From: Ignelater luminosus
Taxonomy: Eukaryota; Arthropoda; Insecta; Coleoptera; Elateridae
Length of the DNA: 64,000 nucleotides
Assembly (NCBI GenBank): GCA_011009095.1
Contig: VTPC01089954.1
Span: 709,742 to 773,741 of the forward strand
Direction of reading: 5' to 3'
Shown here: positions 11,986 through 24,860 of the stretch, piece by piece
How the letters are laid out: every line of letters starts with the position of its first letter
Position numbering within the stretch: the stretch's first letter is position 1
Program-made: the position numbers and the translations under genes
The notes under the pieces: generated by a model
Database searches by the model: none
What the model saw: the letters and a program-made list of their open reading frames with translations, nothing else
What the model was told of the DNA's origin: nothing

Positions 11986-14900
11986 CTGTCACTTGTTATT
12001 CCCACACCTACTAACTAATTTGCCCCACTATTTGAATCCTCAGATACTTAAAAAAGCTGTAATATAATTTTGACGCTCTACTTTTACTGTGTTAACCCTT
12101 TACTAGTGACTATTAAATATTAACGTTTTGGATACTTTAAAGATTAAACGTCAGAACTGCACTAACTTTTAAAACACAATGCATTTCGTTGAACACTTTT
12201 GCTGAAATCTGATGTAAGATGCAGGTTCAAAGTCATAATTCCCATGATATTTTTCGAATTCTCAGGACGGCACTGCACTAACAATAAGCCAACTCACGTG
12301 CAGTCAGTTGTTTATCTTTTAACGCGATAAATAGCAAAGAATTCAACTGTTCTAAAAATTGGTCGTAAAATATTCAGATTTTGTTCGTAAAGTTATCACA
12401 CGCTTTACGCTAGAAGGGAAGCAAATGTTTTTGAACTTTTTTTATGCACGGACGCGCCACAAATATGCTAAAGCTTATCGACAGTTTAATTTTTGCGAAT
12501 TAACTTTTCGCGCTAAAGTGTGTTACACAAATATTAGCGATCCGATTACGGATCAACCAAACATTCTTCAGTTTCTGATCTCACGACCACGAATCGTCCA
12601 TCAGGCGTTTTAGTGTCGCTAAACAAAAGACGTTAAGTGCGTTAAGTGATTGAAAAAATTTAAAAGTTATACAGTTCTCAAGAATTTTGAAGACAGATCA
12701 GTTTTGTTTATTCTGCTTGAATTATTCAAAGAGCGGCTGAAACGATAAAGTTTTAAGTACTGAATTTAGCCCGAAAAGTAAGCTATAATAATTAAACTAA
12801 ATGTTATGGCACAAAGCACTTTTGTGAAAATTGTATAGATTTTAAGCTTCTAAGACAAGAAACCAGTGGCGTAGCTATAGAAAACAAAATATCCTAACAA
12901 ATCTTTCACTAACGTAAACAAATTAAGGAAGTGATTAGTCGTTAGAATTATAAAGAAGCCATCAAAATTAAAAATCATATATTTTTTTATCCAAACAGAA
13001 ATTCCTTCTACAAGGAACAATTATCAATTTATTTAATTAATTGCTCAACTGATTGTCAATTTGGGTTAATAATTTGTGCTCAATCTAAATATGGATCTTA
13101 TTAAAATTGTAACAAAACAACAGCAATAGCTGTAACATTTATAATGTATTGAACACTTGTAGATTGCTAGTAGGTATAGAATTTTCGAAACGAATAAACC
13201 AACATGTCTTATTCATATTTAGTAGTAAATTTCACAGGGCATAAGCATTAGAAAGAGTATCAAAGTTCTGGCTTTGTTATTTATAATTTATACCAGGAAT
13301 AAAGAAAAAATAGACTTCAACGATTAGGATGTTACATACCTTTGCAGATTTAACGATAAGTAGTTCTACAATTGAGAAAGGAAAAGTGATGGTAACTTGT
13401 AAAATCTGGCAAACCAGACTGATACTTAATCAATTAGTGTCCAATGTTGTCTAGAAAGAAATACCAATTTATTTAGTCTACTGTCTGCAGATGACATTAC
13501 GAATTAATACAATATTAAAAAAGAGGCTGCACACTTTTAAGTCTGACTGTACCTTGCGTATAAAATCTAAATAGAATTTTACATTTTGCATAGTTTATTT
13601 CTAAGAATTCTCCAAACACAATAATTGATTTAGGATGTTAATATATTTTTGTAACTTAATAAAAGAAGACATTTTCGTGGTATATTTTCAAAAATATCAC
13701 ATTCATTTTCTGTGTCTGTGAAATGAACAAAAGATCCCCAAAATGAGATTAATGTTGACATTTTTATACAAAACGTTATGTAATATAAATTGTTATTTAT
13801 ACATTGCTATATAGAACAAACATAAAATAATTTAATCCCATTGTTTAGGTTTATTTAAGCGTATAACATTCGCAAATCCCAATATAATTTTGTTTATGAC
13901 TATCACACAAAACAAACATTTTTTATAGTTAATTTAAAAAACAGAGAAAAACCAAAAATTGTGTCGTTATAATTTTAATGGAATTTTTATAGATTAGTAA
14001 GTGCATATGTACATAAAAAGTGTTCATAAAATGATATGAAATCATGGTTCAATTCGCGTTTTCAAAAAATACTTTAAGTAAAAATTGTGTAAATTCCTGC
14101 TACGCTTTAGTGTTATCAGTTTATTTTTCTGCCACATTTAATTAGCGACGTCACTGACTTTTTTTAAAGACTATATTTCCATAATTCTTAGTTTTCAGTA
14201 ACATTTGTTTCCTACCTGAAAACAGAAAAAAGCGATGTATCACAAAATACGGAAACAAAAATACGGACACTGCTTAAAAATATGTAAAAAATATAGCAAA
14301 TAATATGTAGCCCGAATAAACTATGCAACTTTCATTATTTGAGTATAAGTATTTTTGATATAATGAATATTAAAATAGTAAAAAACCATTATTCCACAAT
14401 TTATTATCATACTCTATGGTGTTTTATTTTATTCAAACACATCAGATATTTTATATTACGGAACGGAACAAACAAACTTTTAGAACTCAGTTTAATAATT
14501 TTAATAAACACCAATACAACTTTTGCAAAATTTAATTTACGCAAGTATTTATTCCACAACAAAAACTTTTCGAAAAAATAACGTTGGGAATTTATTGAAA
14601 GAATTTGATTTGTTAGCATTAAAATAACCGACGTCAAACTGTTTCCGAAAATTTGTATTTTGAATAGATCTTTCACCGAATTATTGGTTGGTATACATTA
14701 ACTTTTGTTTTGTGTTGTTGTTGGAAATTTATGCAAGATAGAATAAATTATTAATGCGGTCGGGAAAACTTCCTACCGGGTTAAACAATAGAATTCAATT
14801 TTAACGTTGAAAAACTTTTACCAGCTTTGTAGGTTGGTAGTTCTCCTTGTAAAACGAAATTATGTACGGTGCTTTACTAAAGCTTCAATTTTCCATATTG

Positions 14901-15179
14901 GACGTTTTGTAAATCTATTCCCACCAAACAACAATTTAAATTCAATTCGTAAAGTCTTTCTATCTAACTTTTTTTGCTGAAATACATCAAACATAAGCTG
15001 TTTCATTCTCCTGCAATAATTCATTTCCTTGCTATCATCACTTCTGTCTAATTGAATTTGAGAAAATCCAAAAACACATTAAAGCCATATTTCTGGATTT
15101 AATTGGAATTCCGTTTATTATGCCATAATTATCATCATTATCGTTTCTGCACAAGCAACAACGTTATCAGTATTTTGCG
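11986..15179. other. No gene seen; very AT-rich
   Basis: Chance frames occur at 12359-12613 (84 codons, plus) and 14339-14676 (overlapping frames on both strands). Their low-complexity residue make-up reflects AT-rich DNA. No splice-supported exon, RNA gene or transposon protein was seen. Confidence 0.4.
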
Positions 15180-15480
15180 TTAATAAAGCTCTTTGATAAT
15201 TAATTACGAAAATGCCGAAAGGCAAGGATTTCCCGCATAATTTCCACCGTTTAGAATTTTATCGGCTTTCTATAAACTCAAGAAGTCCTTTCAGGGATCA
15301 GAAGTCGGGGCACGTTTGGGACCGCCGCCATAAGCAGCACCTAAGATGAGATCTTGAATAATCAAGAGCAAGCGTATTTTGCACGGTATTCAAACACTGT
15401 CTCATTAACAATCAATTAAATACGAGAATCTGATTCACTTTGGGGCCGCACACTAATCAGAACAGCTAAATATATCTTCA
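15180..15480. promoter_or_regulatory. GC-richer island with TAATTA cores
   Basis: A block of balanced composition in AT-rich flanks. It contains GATAATTAATTACG at its left edge and GGGGCACGTTTGGGACC at about 15307. No coding frame is apparent. A regulatory role is inference from composition only. Confidence 0.2.
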
Positions 15481-16514
15481 TTTAATTATCTTAAAAGATT
15501 AGGCCCACCAAAAGGATTGTGGGATTATTTTTTCAAATGAGCCGAAAGGTTTCATTATGGCATATATGTAGGTCAACTGTAAATTAATAATATTAAATTC
15601 ACCTTTATTATTTCCTTTGTTTTCTTTTATTTTTGGAAACGTATTCTAACAAAGGATTGCCTTATATTCTACCGTGAAATATACTTTGTATTAGATTTTC
15701 TTTTTCTGTAGAAACGGAAAGAAGAGTTTGAGAATTACAATTCAAGCCAGGAAAAAGCAGAGTTTATGAAGTCGAAAAAGGAGGATTTGTTTTTTTTCGA
15801 TCCTAAAAACCTAAAAAAGCATCAGTAGAGAACAAATTTATTCATAATTTCAATAATTTATTTTCTGAATTTGTCCTTTTGTGAAAAAAAGAAATGTCAG
15901 TTGAAATAAAAGAATATCTGTTTTAAGGAAGTTAATGAAAAGGTTGATTTACTCTTGCTTTACTTACAATTAAGAGTATGATTTACTTCAAAATACACGA
16001 AATTTAAAATAGAAATCTCTTACGCTACTAGCAGCATTTTATAGTGTTGTTTGAATAAATGTTCTATTAATAAATTGTGTTAATTTAATTAACAGCAAGC
16101 TCCCGTAAAAACAACATGTGTTGACAACTGAAATAATGTGGGCAATTCTAGTCGTTTATTTATTTTCTTTGGCAACCTTGAGTTTAAACCATACTCAAAC
16201 ATCCTTGGTACTTTAAAAAAACATAATAGAAATGCATATAGATTTGGATGTTTTGTTTTCCCCACTTTTTAGCACCAGCAGCAAGATTATGACGTTATCG
16301 ATATCCAACTTGCTATTGTCTATCTGTTCCTTAAATAGCATTTTAAGATAAACAACCTATGCAGACCTGCATCTTGCAGCCTCAAATAAACCTCAGAATT
16401 TCAGCAAGTAGCCTTCGACTAGCGCAAATGCCCAGTTCACAAGCTGTTTCCTTAGCTAGAGTTTGAGCATGCGTCGGGTAACTACGAGGTCATGTTGTTG
16501 ACTCAAGTACGAAC
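15481..16514. other. No gene seen
   Basis: AT-rich to about 16260, then more balanced as the candidate promoter at 16515 is approached. No coding sequence was found. Confidence 0.4.
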
Positions 16515-16522
16515 TATAAATA
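16515..16522 (+). promoter_or_regulatory. TATA box of a candidate promoter
   Basis: TATAAATA follows a balanced-composition stretch. About 30 bases downstream, ACATCAAGTAG could hold an initiator, and the candidate mini-exon at 16613 follows at a normal 5'UTR distance. The motif and its placement are seen directly; promoter activity is inference. Confidence 0.35.
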
Positions 16523-16612
16523 CGTGCATTGATGTCTTAGACACATCAAGTAGTCTGAACGGTGTCACAGGATCAAGAGATAGTCAATTTTGTTTTCTAC
16601 ATTTGTCTTTAC

Positions 16613-16639
16613 ATGCAACGTCATATTAAGCTGTTAACT
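16613..16639 (+). CDS. Candidate nine-codon first coding exon
   Basis: An ATG lies about 70 bases past the likely start site of the TATA promoter. It opens a frame reading MQRHIKLLT, which ends exactly at a strong donor (AACT|GTAAGT). A TATA box, a short leader and a tiny first coding exon are common in insect genes for secreted proteins such as cuticle proteins. No second exon with a signal-peptide core was found downstream before the LINE block at 17484. This could be a real gene whose later exons I cannot see, a gene broken by insertions, or coincidence. Confidence 0.25.
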
Positions 16640-17483
16640 GTAAGTTTACAAGAATCAGATTAAATCTTCGAAACATTGCACCTAACAATTTTAAACCTCT
16701 AATATTCATTGCATCTCGACGCCGATCCGCTTGCGGGCTTACAACGTCCAGGTAACTTTTACAGTTCTTACCTTTATCACCCATAATTAAGCTAATTCCT
16801 GAAACCAGATCTTACAAACTATTCAAAGTAAGGTCTTTTTGTTAATCTTTGTATTTATTTAAGCAAAATGAAGATTTATCTAGAACAATAAAACAAGCAA
16901 TATCTTAACTATAAACAAAGAATAATTCAATCGTGTATAATAAACTTTAAAGTCAACACATTCATGTATGGACTTGATAATTTGTTTTACATTATCTAAA
17001 CTCAAGATTAAGAATTTTTGTAATTTAACAGAAATTTGATTTATCCAAACAAAAAACAACAGTCTGAATTTGTACAAATCTTAAAGAAATTATAATTTTC
17101 ATAAACACAAGTTACTGTTATATTGGTGTATACTTGATGAAATCTCTCTAAACTAAGGAATTCAGCAACAGCCAAACAAACAAATTCGTTGGCGAATCAA
17201 AGCAAAGCAAGTACGATGAGAAGTATTCTTAACAGTAAAAAATAAATAAAGAATAACAGTTAAGATTTAAACAAACGCAAATTCATAACTCAAGTAGATA
17301 AATCAAAGCTTTAGATTTTATGGCCGACCAGTAATTTCATCTTGCATTAGTTAAACAAAATAACCTAAAATCTACTGGACTAAATAATTGTACTAAAAAG
17401 AAGTAGAAAGATACCTTATTTAGATTGGGAAAAAGGAACCAAACGAGTGTATTTTAAGATGGTCCAGGTCTCTTCCTCATCAA
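16640..17483. other. No gene seen
   Basis: AT-rich sequence with one low-complexity minus-strand frame (16880-17077). It was searched for an acceptor followed by a hydrophobic phase-0 frame that could continue the mini-exon; none was convincing. Confidence 0.35.
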
Positions 17484-19281
17484 ACATAGACACTTAGCTA
17501 TAAGATAAATTAGCTATTTTAAAGACAGCATCAGGACTTATTGCCAAACAAAGCATCTGAATCCTTTCCGGATTTACATATAACGTCAGTCAGTAACTCC
17601 TTTTTCCTGTAAATCTTCTTGAACACATTGGAGCCATTACTTTTTACCTCTTCCTTCACTATTTCTTCCTGCTAGATCTTCGAGTAACACTTTTTTTGCG
17701 TTTCGGTCTTTGCCCATTCTATGGACATATGTTTTATGGTTGATATTATATCTGATCTTCTGTTTAATTTATTAACTCGTTTGTTCTTCTCCTTCATTGC
17801 TCACCCTCTTTAACACTACTAAAAATTTAATGTAACACTTTTCTTTCACTTTCATTTTATTAATCTAAGTTTGACAGACAAACCCACCATTTACATACGT
17901 ACGATAGTGTGTTGTTGGCATTAAAATTGTTTCATATACCTTCAGCTTTAAAGAATGGGACACATTTTTGCACCTAGTACATACGAATCTTTTCCCTAGT
18001 ACTGGTACTTCAAAGAATTGTGCATGTGCATGTTGTATTGTTTTGCCCATGATCGTGTATTTTGACTTCGGCTCTTTAATCATGAAGCCGTACTTCTCTG
18101 CTTCAATTCCATTTTTCCATGACTTTGTAAATCTTTACTCTATTAACTTTTTTGTATATATTTTTCTTGTATAATCTTCAGCTAGAAGCTTTGGTGTATT
18201 GCGAAACGATTAGTTCTGAGCCCGATTAGATAATCACTCAGGATCTGTCCTATTTTCTCTGTGAATTTTTTGTTGATTAGTTGTGCTGTTAGTTTTTACG
18301 CAACATTTAGCAGGACGATAAGTCTGTAGTTATGGCATTTTAATGAATTTCTGTTAATGTTGTTACCAAGTCATGAATTCTTGAAATTATGTGTTTTCTG
18401 CCATGATTAATAGCTTCAGCAATAATATTTGTTTTCTTAGTTTTTGTACTATCTTTTGGGTTTCTTTTAGTGTTAGCTCATGCCATTCTTGCAATTCCTT
18501 TCCAATGTCGTTTCTTTCAGATGATTCTATTATTTTTTCTGTACATATGATTCTTTAAAATGATCTTCCATTATATCTTCTTCATCATTTTCAATTGTAG
18601 CATCTTTTTCATTTGCTATCAATCTACCATACTCATTCTTTTGCTACTTAATTATTTTTCTTAGTCCGTTGCGGTTCACTCCTTCATTCTCGCTTTTCTT
18701 CTGATATGATTTCTTCACATTCTATGTGGTACCAGTCTTTTGCAGGATTTCTCTTGGCTGGTTCCAGGGTTTTAATGTAGTATTTATTGAGCTTTCAATT
18801 GCAGCTGAATTCAGCTCTATATCTCCTTTCTGCTTCTTAGTTTTTTGTAGCTCTGCATTAAGAGCTTTTTTCAGTTGCTTCATATTGAGTTCTTTTATTT
18901 CTTTTAGTTTTCTTTACGTCATTCTTTTTGTTTTTGCCACTCACCAATGACAAAAAAGTGGTCGCTGTCCATATCGACTGATCTGTAACTTCTTCTACAT
19001 TTCCTGCGTCTATTAACTTGTGAGCATGTTTATCTTCAATTAAGAGTGGTTAACTCGTTACAAAATTAACGTATGTAGGTAGAACTCATGTTACGGGAGA
19101 AATACGGGAATTTGCTACCGAGGTGGTAACTTATCGTTAACATGCAGTTGGAATTACCACTTGGCTAACTCGATAGGCCGAAGACAGGCTGATTCAGCGG
19201 TTCACTCCATAGGTAGCTTATTCTTAAATGATAAAGTAAGGAAATGGGCCAAATCGGGGGGTTAGTCGACTGCCCTAAATA
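17484..19281 (-). mobile_element. Non-LTR retrotransposon fragment, copy 1
   Basis: Minus-strand translation gives, in element order, a degenerate AP-endonuclease tail (VDMDSDHFFVIG type, SDH motif), a long linker, the reverse-transcriptase palm entry (a YRxIxLLNVA-like stretch followed by a GLRTNRFAIHQSF-like stretch, normally GFRxxRSTxDQIF) and the thumb (SLKLKVYETILMPT). The conserved FADD catalytic box is absent: sequence between palm entry and thumb has been lost. Frames are broken throughout. At its right end the copy stops at a TA, where sequence resembling another transposon's terminal repeat begins. The copy matches 19663-21458 almost base for base. Confidence 0.75.
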
Positions 19282-19337
19282 AAGGGTTTTCCAATAAGAG
19301 GTGTTATTTTAATATTCAAAGAAAAGTGCCATTTTTT
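19282..19337. mobile_element. Terminal repeat of a second transposon, cut by the gap
   Basis: Immediately after the TA ending LINE copy 1, the sequence reads AAGGGTTTTCCAATAAGAGG and continues to the N run. This start (GGGTTTTCCAATAAGAGGTG) is, from memory, that of a mariner-like terminal inverted repeat common in arthropods. The other end must lie in the gap. LINE copy 2 lacks this insertion at the matching site. Confidence 0.5.
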
Positions 19338-19662
19338 NNNNNNNNNNNNNNNNNNNNNNNNNNNNNNNNNNNNNNNNNNNNNNNNNNNNNNNNNNNNNNN
19401 NNNNNNNNNNNNNNNNNNNNNNNNNNNNNNNNNNNNNNNNNNNNNNNNNNNNNNNNNNNNNNNNNNNNNNNNNNNNNNNNNNNNNNNNNNNNNNNNNNNN
19501 NNNNNNNNNNNNNNNNNNNNNNNNNNNNNNNNNNNNNNNNNNNNNNNNNNNNNNNNNNNNNNNNNNNNNNNNNNNNNNNNNNNNNNNNNNNNNNNNNNNN
19601 NNNNNNNNNNNNNNNNNNNNNNNNNNNNNNNNNNNNNNNNNNNNNNNNNNNNNNNNNNNNNN
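19338..19662. other. Assembly gap (325 N)
   Basis: A run of undetermined bases, so the true length and content are unknown. Open frames reported across it are artefacts. Confidence 0.98.
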
Positions 19663-21458
19663 ACATAGACACTTAGCTATAAGATAAATTAGCTATTTTA
19701 AAGACAGCACCAGGACTTATTGCCAAACAAATCATCTGAATCCTTTCCGGATTTACATATAACGTCAGTCAATAACTCCTATTTCCTGTAAATCTTCTTG
19801 AACACATTGGAGCCATTACTTTTTACCTCTTCCTTCCCTATTTCTTCCTGCTAGATCTTCGAGTAACACTTTTTTTGCGTTTCGGTCTTTGCCCATTCTA
19901 TGGACATATGTTTTATGGTTGATATTATATCTGACCTTCTGTTTAATTTATTAACTCGTTTGTTCTTCTCCTTCATTGCTCACCCTCTTTAACACTACTA
20001 AAAATTAAATGTAACACTTTTCTTTCACTTTCATTTTATTAATCTCAGTTTGACAGACAAACCCACCATTTACATACGTACGATATAGTGTTGTTGGCAT
20101 TAGAATTGTTTCATATATCTTCAGCTTTAAAGAATGGGACACATTTTTGCACCTAGTACATACGAATCTTTTCCCTAGTACTGGTACTTCAAAGAATTGT
20201 GCATGTGCATGTTGTATTGTTTTGCCCATGATCGTGGATTTTGACTTCTGCTCTTTAATCGTGAAGCCGTACTTCTCTGCTTCAATTCCATTTTTCCATG
20301 ACTTTGTAAATCTTTACTCTATTAACTTTTTTGTATATATTTTTTTTGTATAATCTTCAGCTAGAAGCTTTGGTGTATTGCGAAACGGTTAGTTCTGAGC
20401 CCGATTAGATAATCACTTAGGATCTGTTCTATTTTCTCTGTGAATTTTTTGTTGATTAGTTGTGCTGTTAATTTTTACGCAACATTTAGCAGGGCGATAG
20501 GTCTGTAGTTATGGCATTTTAATGAATTTCTGTTAATGTTGTTACCAAGTCATGAATTCTTGGAATTATGTGTTCACTGCCATGATTGATAGCTTCAGCA
20601 ATAATATTTGTTTTCTTAGTTTTTGTACTATCTTTTGGGTTTCTTTTAGTGTTAGCTCATGCCATTCTTGCAATTCCTTTCCAATGTCGTTTCTTTTAGA
20701 TGATTCTATTATTTTTTCTGTACATATGATTCTTTAAAATGATCTTTCCTTATATCTTCATCATTTTCAATTGTAGCATCTTTTTCATTTGCTATCATAT
20801 CTACCATACTCATTCTTTTGCTTCTTAATTATTTTTCTTAGTCCGTTGCGGTTCGCTCCTTCATTCTCGCTTTTCTTCTGATATGATTTCTTCACATTCT
20901 ATGTGGTACCAGTCTTTTGCAGGATTTCTCTTTGTTGGTTCCGGGGTTTTAATGTAGTATTTATTGAGCTTTCAATTGCAGCCGAATTCAGCTCTATATC
21001 TCCTTTCTGCTTCTTAGTTTTTCGTAGCTCTATATTAAGAGCTTCTTTCAGTTGCTTCATATTGAGTTCTTTTATTTCTTTTAGTTTTTCTTTACGTCAT
21101 TCTTTTTGTTGTTGCCACTCACCAATGACAAAAAAGTGGTCGCTGTCCATATCGACTGATCTGTAACTTCTTCTACATTTCCTACGTCTATTGTGAGCAT
21201 GTTTATCTTCAATTAAGATGTGGTTAACTCGTTACAAAATTAACGCATGTAGGTAGAACTCATGTTACGGGAGAAATACGGGAATTTGCTACCCTGAGGT
21301 GGTAACTTATCGTTAACATGCAGTTGGAATAACCACTTGGCTAACTCGATAGGTCGAAGACAGGCTGATTCAGCGGTTCACTCCATAGGTAGCTTATTCT
21401 TAAATGACAAAGTAAGGAAAAGATGTCAAATCGGGGGGTTAGTCGACTGTCCTAAATA
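19663..21458 (-). mobile_element. Non-LTR retrotransposon fragment, copy 2
   Basis: The same element as at 17484-19281, better preserved in places. The endonuclease tail reads RVNHILIEDKHAHN, then DMDSDHFFVIGEW (SDH codons at 21136-21144). The palm entry YRPIALLNVA is at about 20479-20510 and the thumb KIYETILMPT near 20090-20125. The FADD box is missing here too, so both copies share one ancestral deletion. The copy starts at the first base after the gap and continues past the point where copy 1 is interrupted, into AACCTCGCCATAAGCC. Differences from copy 1 are a few per cent, with small indels. Confidence 0.8.
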
Positions 21459-24400
21459 TAACCTCGCCATAAGCCAACTACATGGACTTTGAGGCAAACT
21501 TATGAAATTCGTTAACGTCTACTTTATACTTAAAAAGAGTGAATTCAAATGGTACACCCAATATATTGAGATTTCTTTTACTATTAAATATGTTGTGACG
21601 AATAAACACAAGGAGTTCCGTGGTCTGGACGGCGGCCTCGAAGGTTGTCGAAGTCCCAGCGGTTTACAGCTGATACATATATCTGAAGATACTTCAAGCA
21701 AAAGCAATTAACAAAATATAAGTCAAGAATGGTGAACAATTTTCACACAAAATAATCTTTGCAATATTCACTTATAATCGTGTTGTAAACTAAACAAACA
21801 AAATAAGTATTTAAACTACATAATTTACAAAATAAACGAGAGGTTCTGACTCTTTTAGTTAATACAACTTAAATAAATAAAATACATAAGAAAAGAAGTA
21901 ATTTAATTTAGTATCCGTTGGCCACAATAATTTACGTTCAAATAAACAAAACCTTATTTATAAACAAAGAATGTATTTGTAAAAGTGCTCTGTCTAACTT
22001 ATCAGGTCTTTCTAAATTTTGTTATTATAAATACAGCAAGATACAATTCCTGGAGTTTAACATTTACTCGGAAAAAGTACATAAGTGGTTAAACATGTGT
22101 ACGTATGAGGTAACGTGGCGTCTCGGTGCAATCAGATCGTTACCCTGCTATTCTATATAACTAACGCAGTCAGTTGTAACAGTTAATCCTCTTTGAACCT
22201 GTTTGCACTGTTAACACTCAACAAATAATTTAATTCGCTTCGCGCACAATTGTTTTAACAAGCAGGATCGGCGAAAGATTTAAGGGCTTCGAGATTTCCA
22301 CAAGTTCAGCAGCCAAGTTGTTCAGGCTGTAGAGACGAATAGTTCCTGGCGCAGTAAATCTCGACTGAATAAACCAATAAACCTGGGTATTCCTCCGAAG
22401 TTCACTAAAAATATCTTCAGCTTTGCTACGGCTAAATAAACAATAATAAATGTGATTCAGTAACTTCAACATTCAAAAATTCTATCTAGATTTCCGTGGC
22501 GTGATTGCTATAAATAGAAGATCATCCGAAGAACGACTTCTTGTACGGAGATAATATTATGAACGAAAAGCGGCAGCATCCTGACAAACGGAGAATTGGG
22601 ATAATAAATTGGTTGGAATTCGTTGCGGCAAAATTCAACCAGTAAAAGAACTGCACTGAAGAATTACAATTTGTAGAAGTTTGTCACGATACTTACTGAA
22701 GAGAACACGATAATATACGATAAATGAAACCTCTTCTGCAATAAAAACACCTACGCTCGCAATATTTTAACTGACGGAATAGCAAGCAAAGCCTTAGAGT
22801 CCTCCGGAATTCAGCGAAACATAGTGCCTACTCGGTAACTGAAGAAACTCTGACGAAAATAACAAAGTGGGAAGTATATAAAAAACGAAATGCTAATACA
22901 GAGTTGCACAAACGCAAAGAATTTTTATTAGGCAAACAAGATATTCACAAGCAGCCTTATTAGATCACAGAAAATATGATTTTGCAGGATAGAACAGGAA
23001 GCATTAAATCGTCTGCGTTGTGACAGGTTAAAAGCATTCACAATAAAGATTCAAAGATATTGAAATTAATACAATTAAGCAATTACCATTTAGAAATAAC
23101 TTCTAAAGAAATATCAGACTATAAAAATTAATTTACACATCACTTCTTTTAGACAATCTGACATTTGTTGAAATTTATTATGTCTGTACTCTTAAAAAGA
23201 AAAAGAGAAAGTATATTTCGAAAACAGATTTATCTCAAAATAAAGAAGTTACGTATTTTGCAGACCAATTTGTTGATGTTTGTGAAACTACATTTTTTGT
23301 GCTAAATATCTCTGTAATAGATAGAAGCAGAAGAAAGCAAGAAAGTGGCCTTAGGTAATTTAAGATTGAATAAAAACTTATTTTTGGGATTGTTTTTCGC
23401 TTTTCTACAAAGAAAAAGTGCCGGCATGAATTTTTTTACAGGAAATGCCTACTTGAGTTTACTACTGTTGAATACTTTGCTTTAAATGCCTGGAAGAAAA
23501 CTCTTCGCTTTATCCTTGAATTTTTATTTATTGCTTAACCTAGCAAAGAACTTCGATTTCATCACTAAAGATCATTTTTAGCCTTTTGATGAAATATCTA
23601 AAGCAAACTATTCAACAGTACCAAACTCAAATAACATTTCCTGTAAAAGTTTCAAAGGTTCGTTATTTAACAATAAATTTTATGTTCAACTTTAAATTAT
23701 CTAAGACCACTTTCTACCCTTTTCTGCTTTTATTTATTACAAAAGTATTTAGCATTAAAAGCCTCGATTTACAAACATCAACAAATTATTCTCTAAAATA
23801 CATAACTTTTTATTAAATCAACCAATTTTGTAGCTTTTATGGTTTTCACGAGATTCTTTCAGGTTATGAAAAACAATTTGTGTCTTATTTCTTAATTAAA
23901 GGTAGAAATAAATAGTTAGTATTTTAGTAATACATTCTGACTAAATGAATCGAATCTGTGTTTAAGTTACTGAGATTTCTATTATCGATAAGTATTAATC
24001 CGGCTATCGAGATTTTTTTTATAAGCAAGGATCTCGGCTGCTGAGACCAGATACATTTTTAAATGTGTAGAGACCTTCTAAATGTTAAGATGTTTATGTA
24101 AGAGGCGTTTACTTACTTAATAACTTTATAAATATATTTTTAGTTAATCTGAAACTGAAACTCGTTTACAAAACCAACTAACCAACTTTGTTAAAGCACG
24201 CGAATACAGTGTTCTTATCAAGGAAATCCTCTTTAAAGTAAGCAAAACTAATAGATGGGATGATTAAACACTCCCGCTTAATTAGTTGAAATAGACCTAA
24301 TTTTATTGGTAAATATCTGATGCTCATATAAAGTTTTTGCATATATTATCTACCCTCAGGCTGCCGTTTAAAATTTATGGAAAGTCCTTATCAGCCCATT

Positions 24401-24540
24401 GTTTCTACAAACTTGTTTAACATAGTTTGAATATCTAATTCTATTTAGGGTTAAATCCACATGTCTTTGACTTCACAACTGCCATAATGTCAGTTTAATT
24501 AATTTAACATAACATAAATACTTTTTCTTTCATTACATTT
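21459..24540. other. No supported gene; a TATA-bearing region at 22.2-22.9 kb
   Basis: From 22080 to 22900 the composition is more balanced. TATAAATA lies at 22509-22516 on the plus strand, 40-50 bases before a 28-codon frame starting MNEKRQHPDK. The minus strand has an 80-codon frame at 22230-22472 with no recognised motif. The layout recalls a solo LTR or a promoter, but no direct repeats or primer-binding site were identified. The rest is AT-rich and empty. Confidence 0.3.
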
Positions 24541-24860
24541 AGATATGAAGGTATGCGTGGTCAGTTCAGGTAGAATCGAGGAAATTCATGTCCTGACTAA
24601 CAAGAATTCAGAGCATCTCCACGGCTATCTATCCTTGAATCGCTTCGAATACAAAATGCCAACGTTGCATTCATTGTTAATATATTCGAAGGAAAAATAG
24701 AGAACTGGATAGAGGATACATCCGTGTTTCGGATGCTGCTGTCGTGAGGGAGAGAAACCGCAAAAGCAACGACAACGGCAGTAATGTACCCTAACTGCTA
24801 ATAGTTACAGTGGAACTCCGTTTTAACAGCGGAGTTAACATTAGAATCAAACGAAACCGC
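24541..24860. other. Balanced-composition block with a short open frame
   Basis: A 51-codon plus frame starts at 24545 (MKVCVVSSGRIEEIHVLTNK) and ends at 24700 in locally GC-richer sequence. Just past it, AACTCCG and CGGAGTT form a seven-base hairpin at 24814-24836. No family is recognised and no splice sites support it. Confidence 0.2.

Noticed and set aside
19316..19676. Two long open frames across the N gap
   Set aside because: They consist of undetermined residues; the frames exist only because Ns contain no stop codons.
18726..21166. Hydrophobic Phe/Ser/Leu-rich plus-strand frames
   Set aside because: They are antisense to the LINE linker and reverse-transcriptase region; their composition is the complement of a Lys-rich coding strand.
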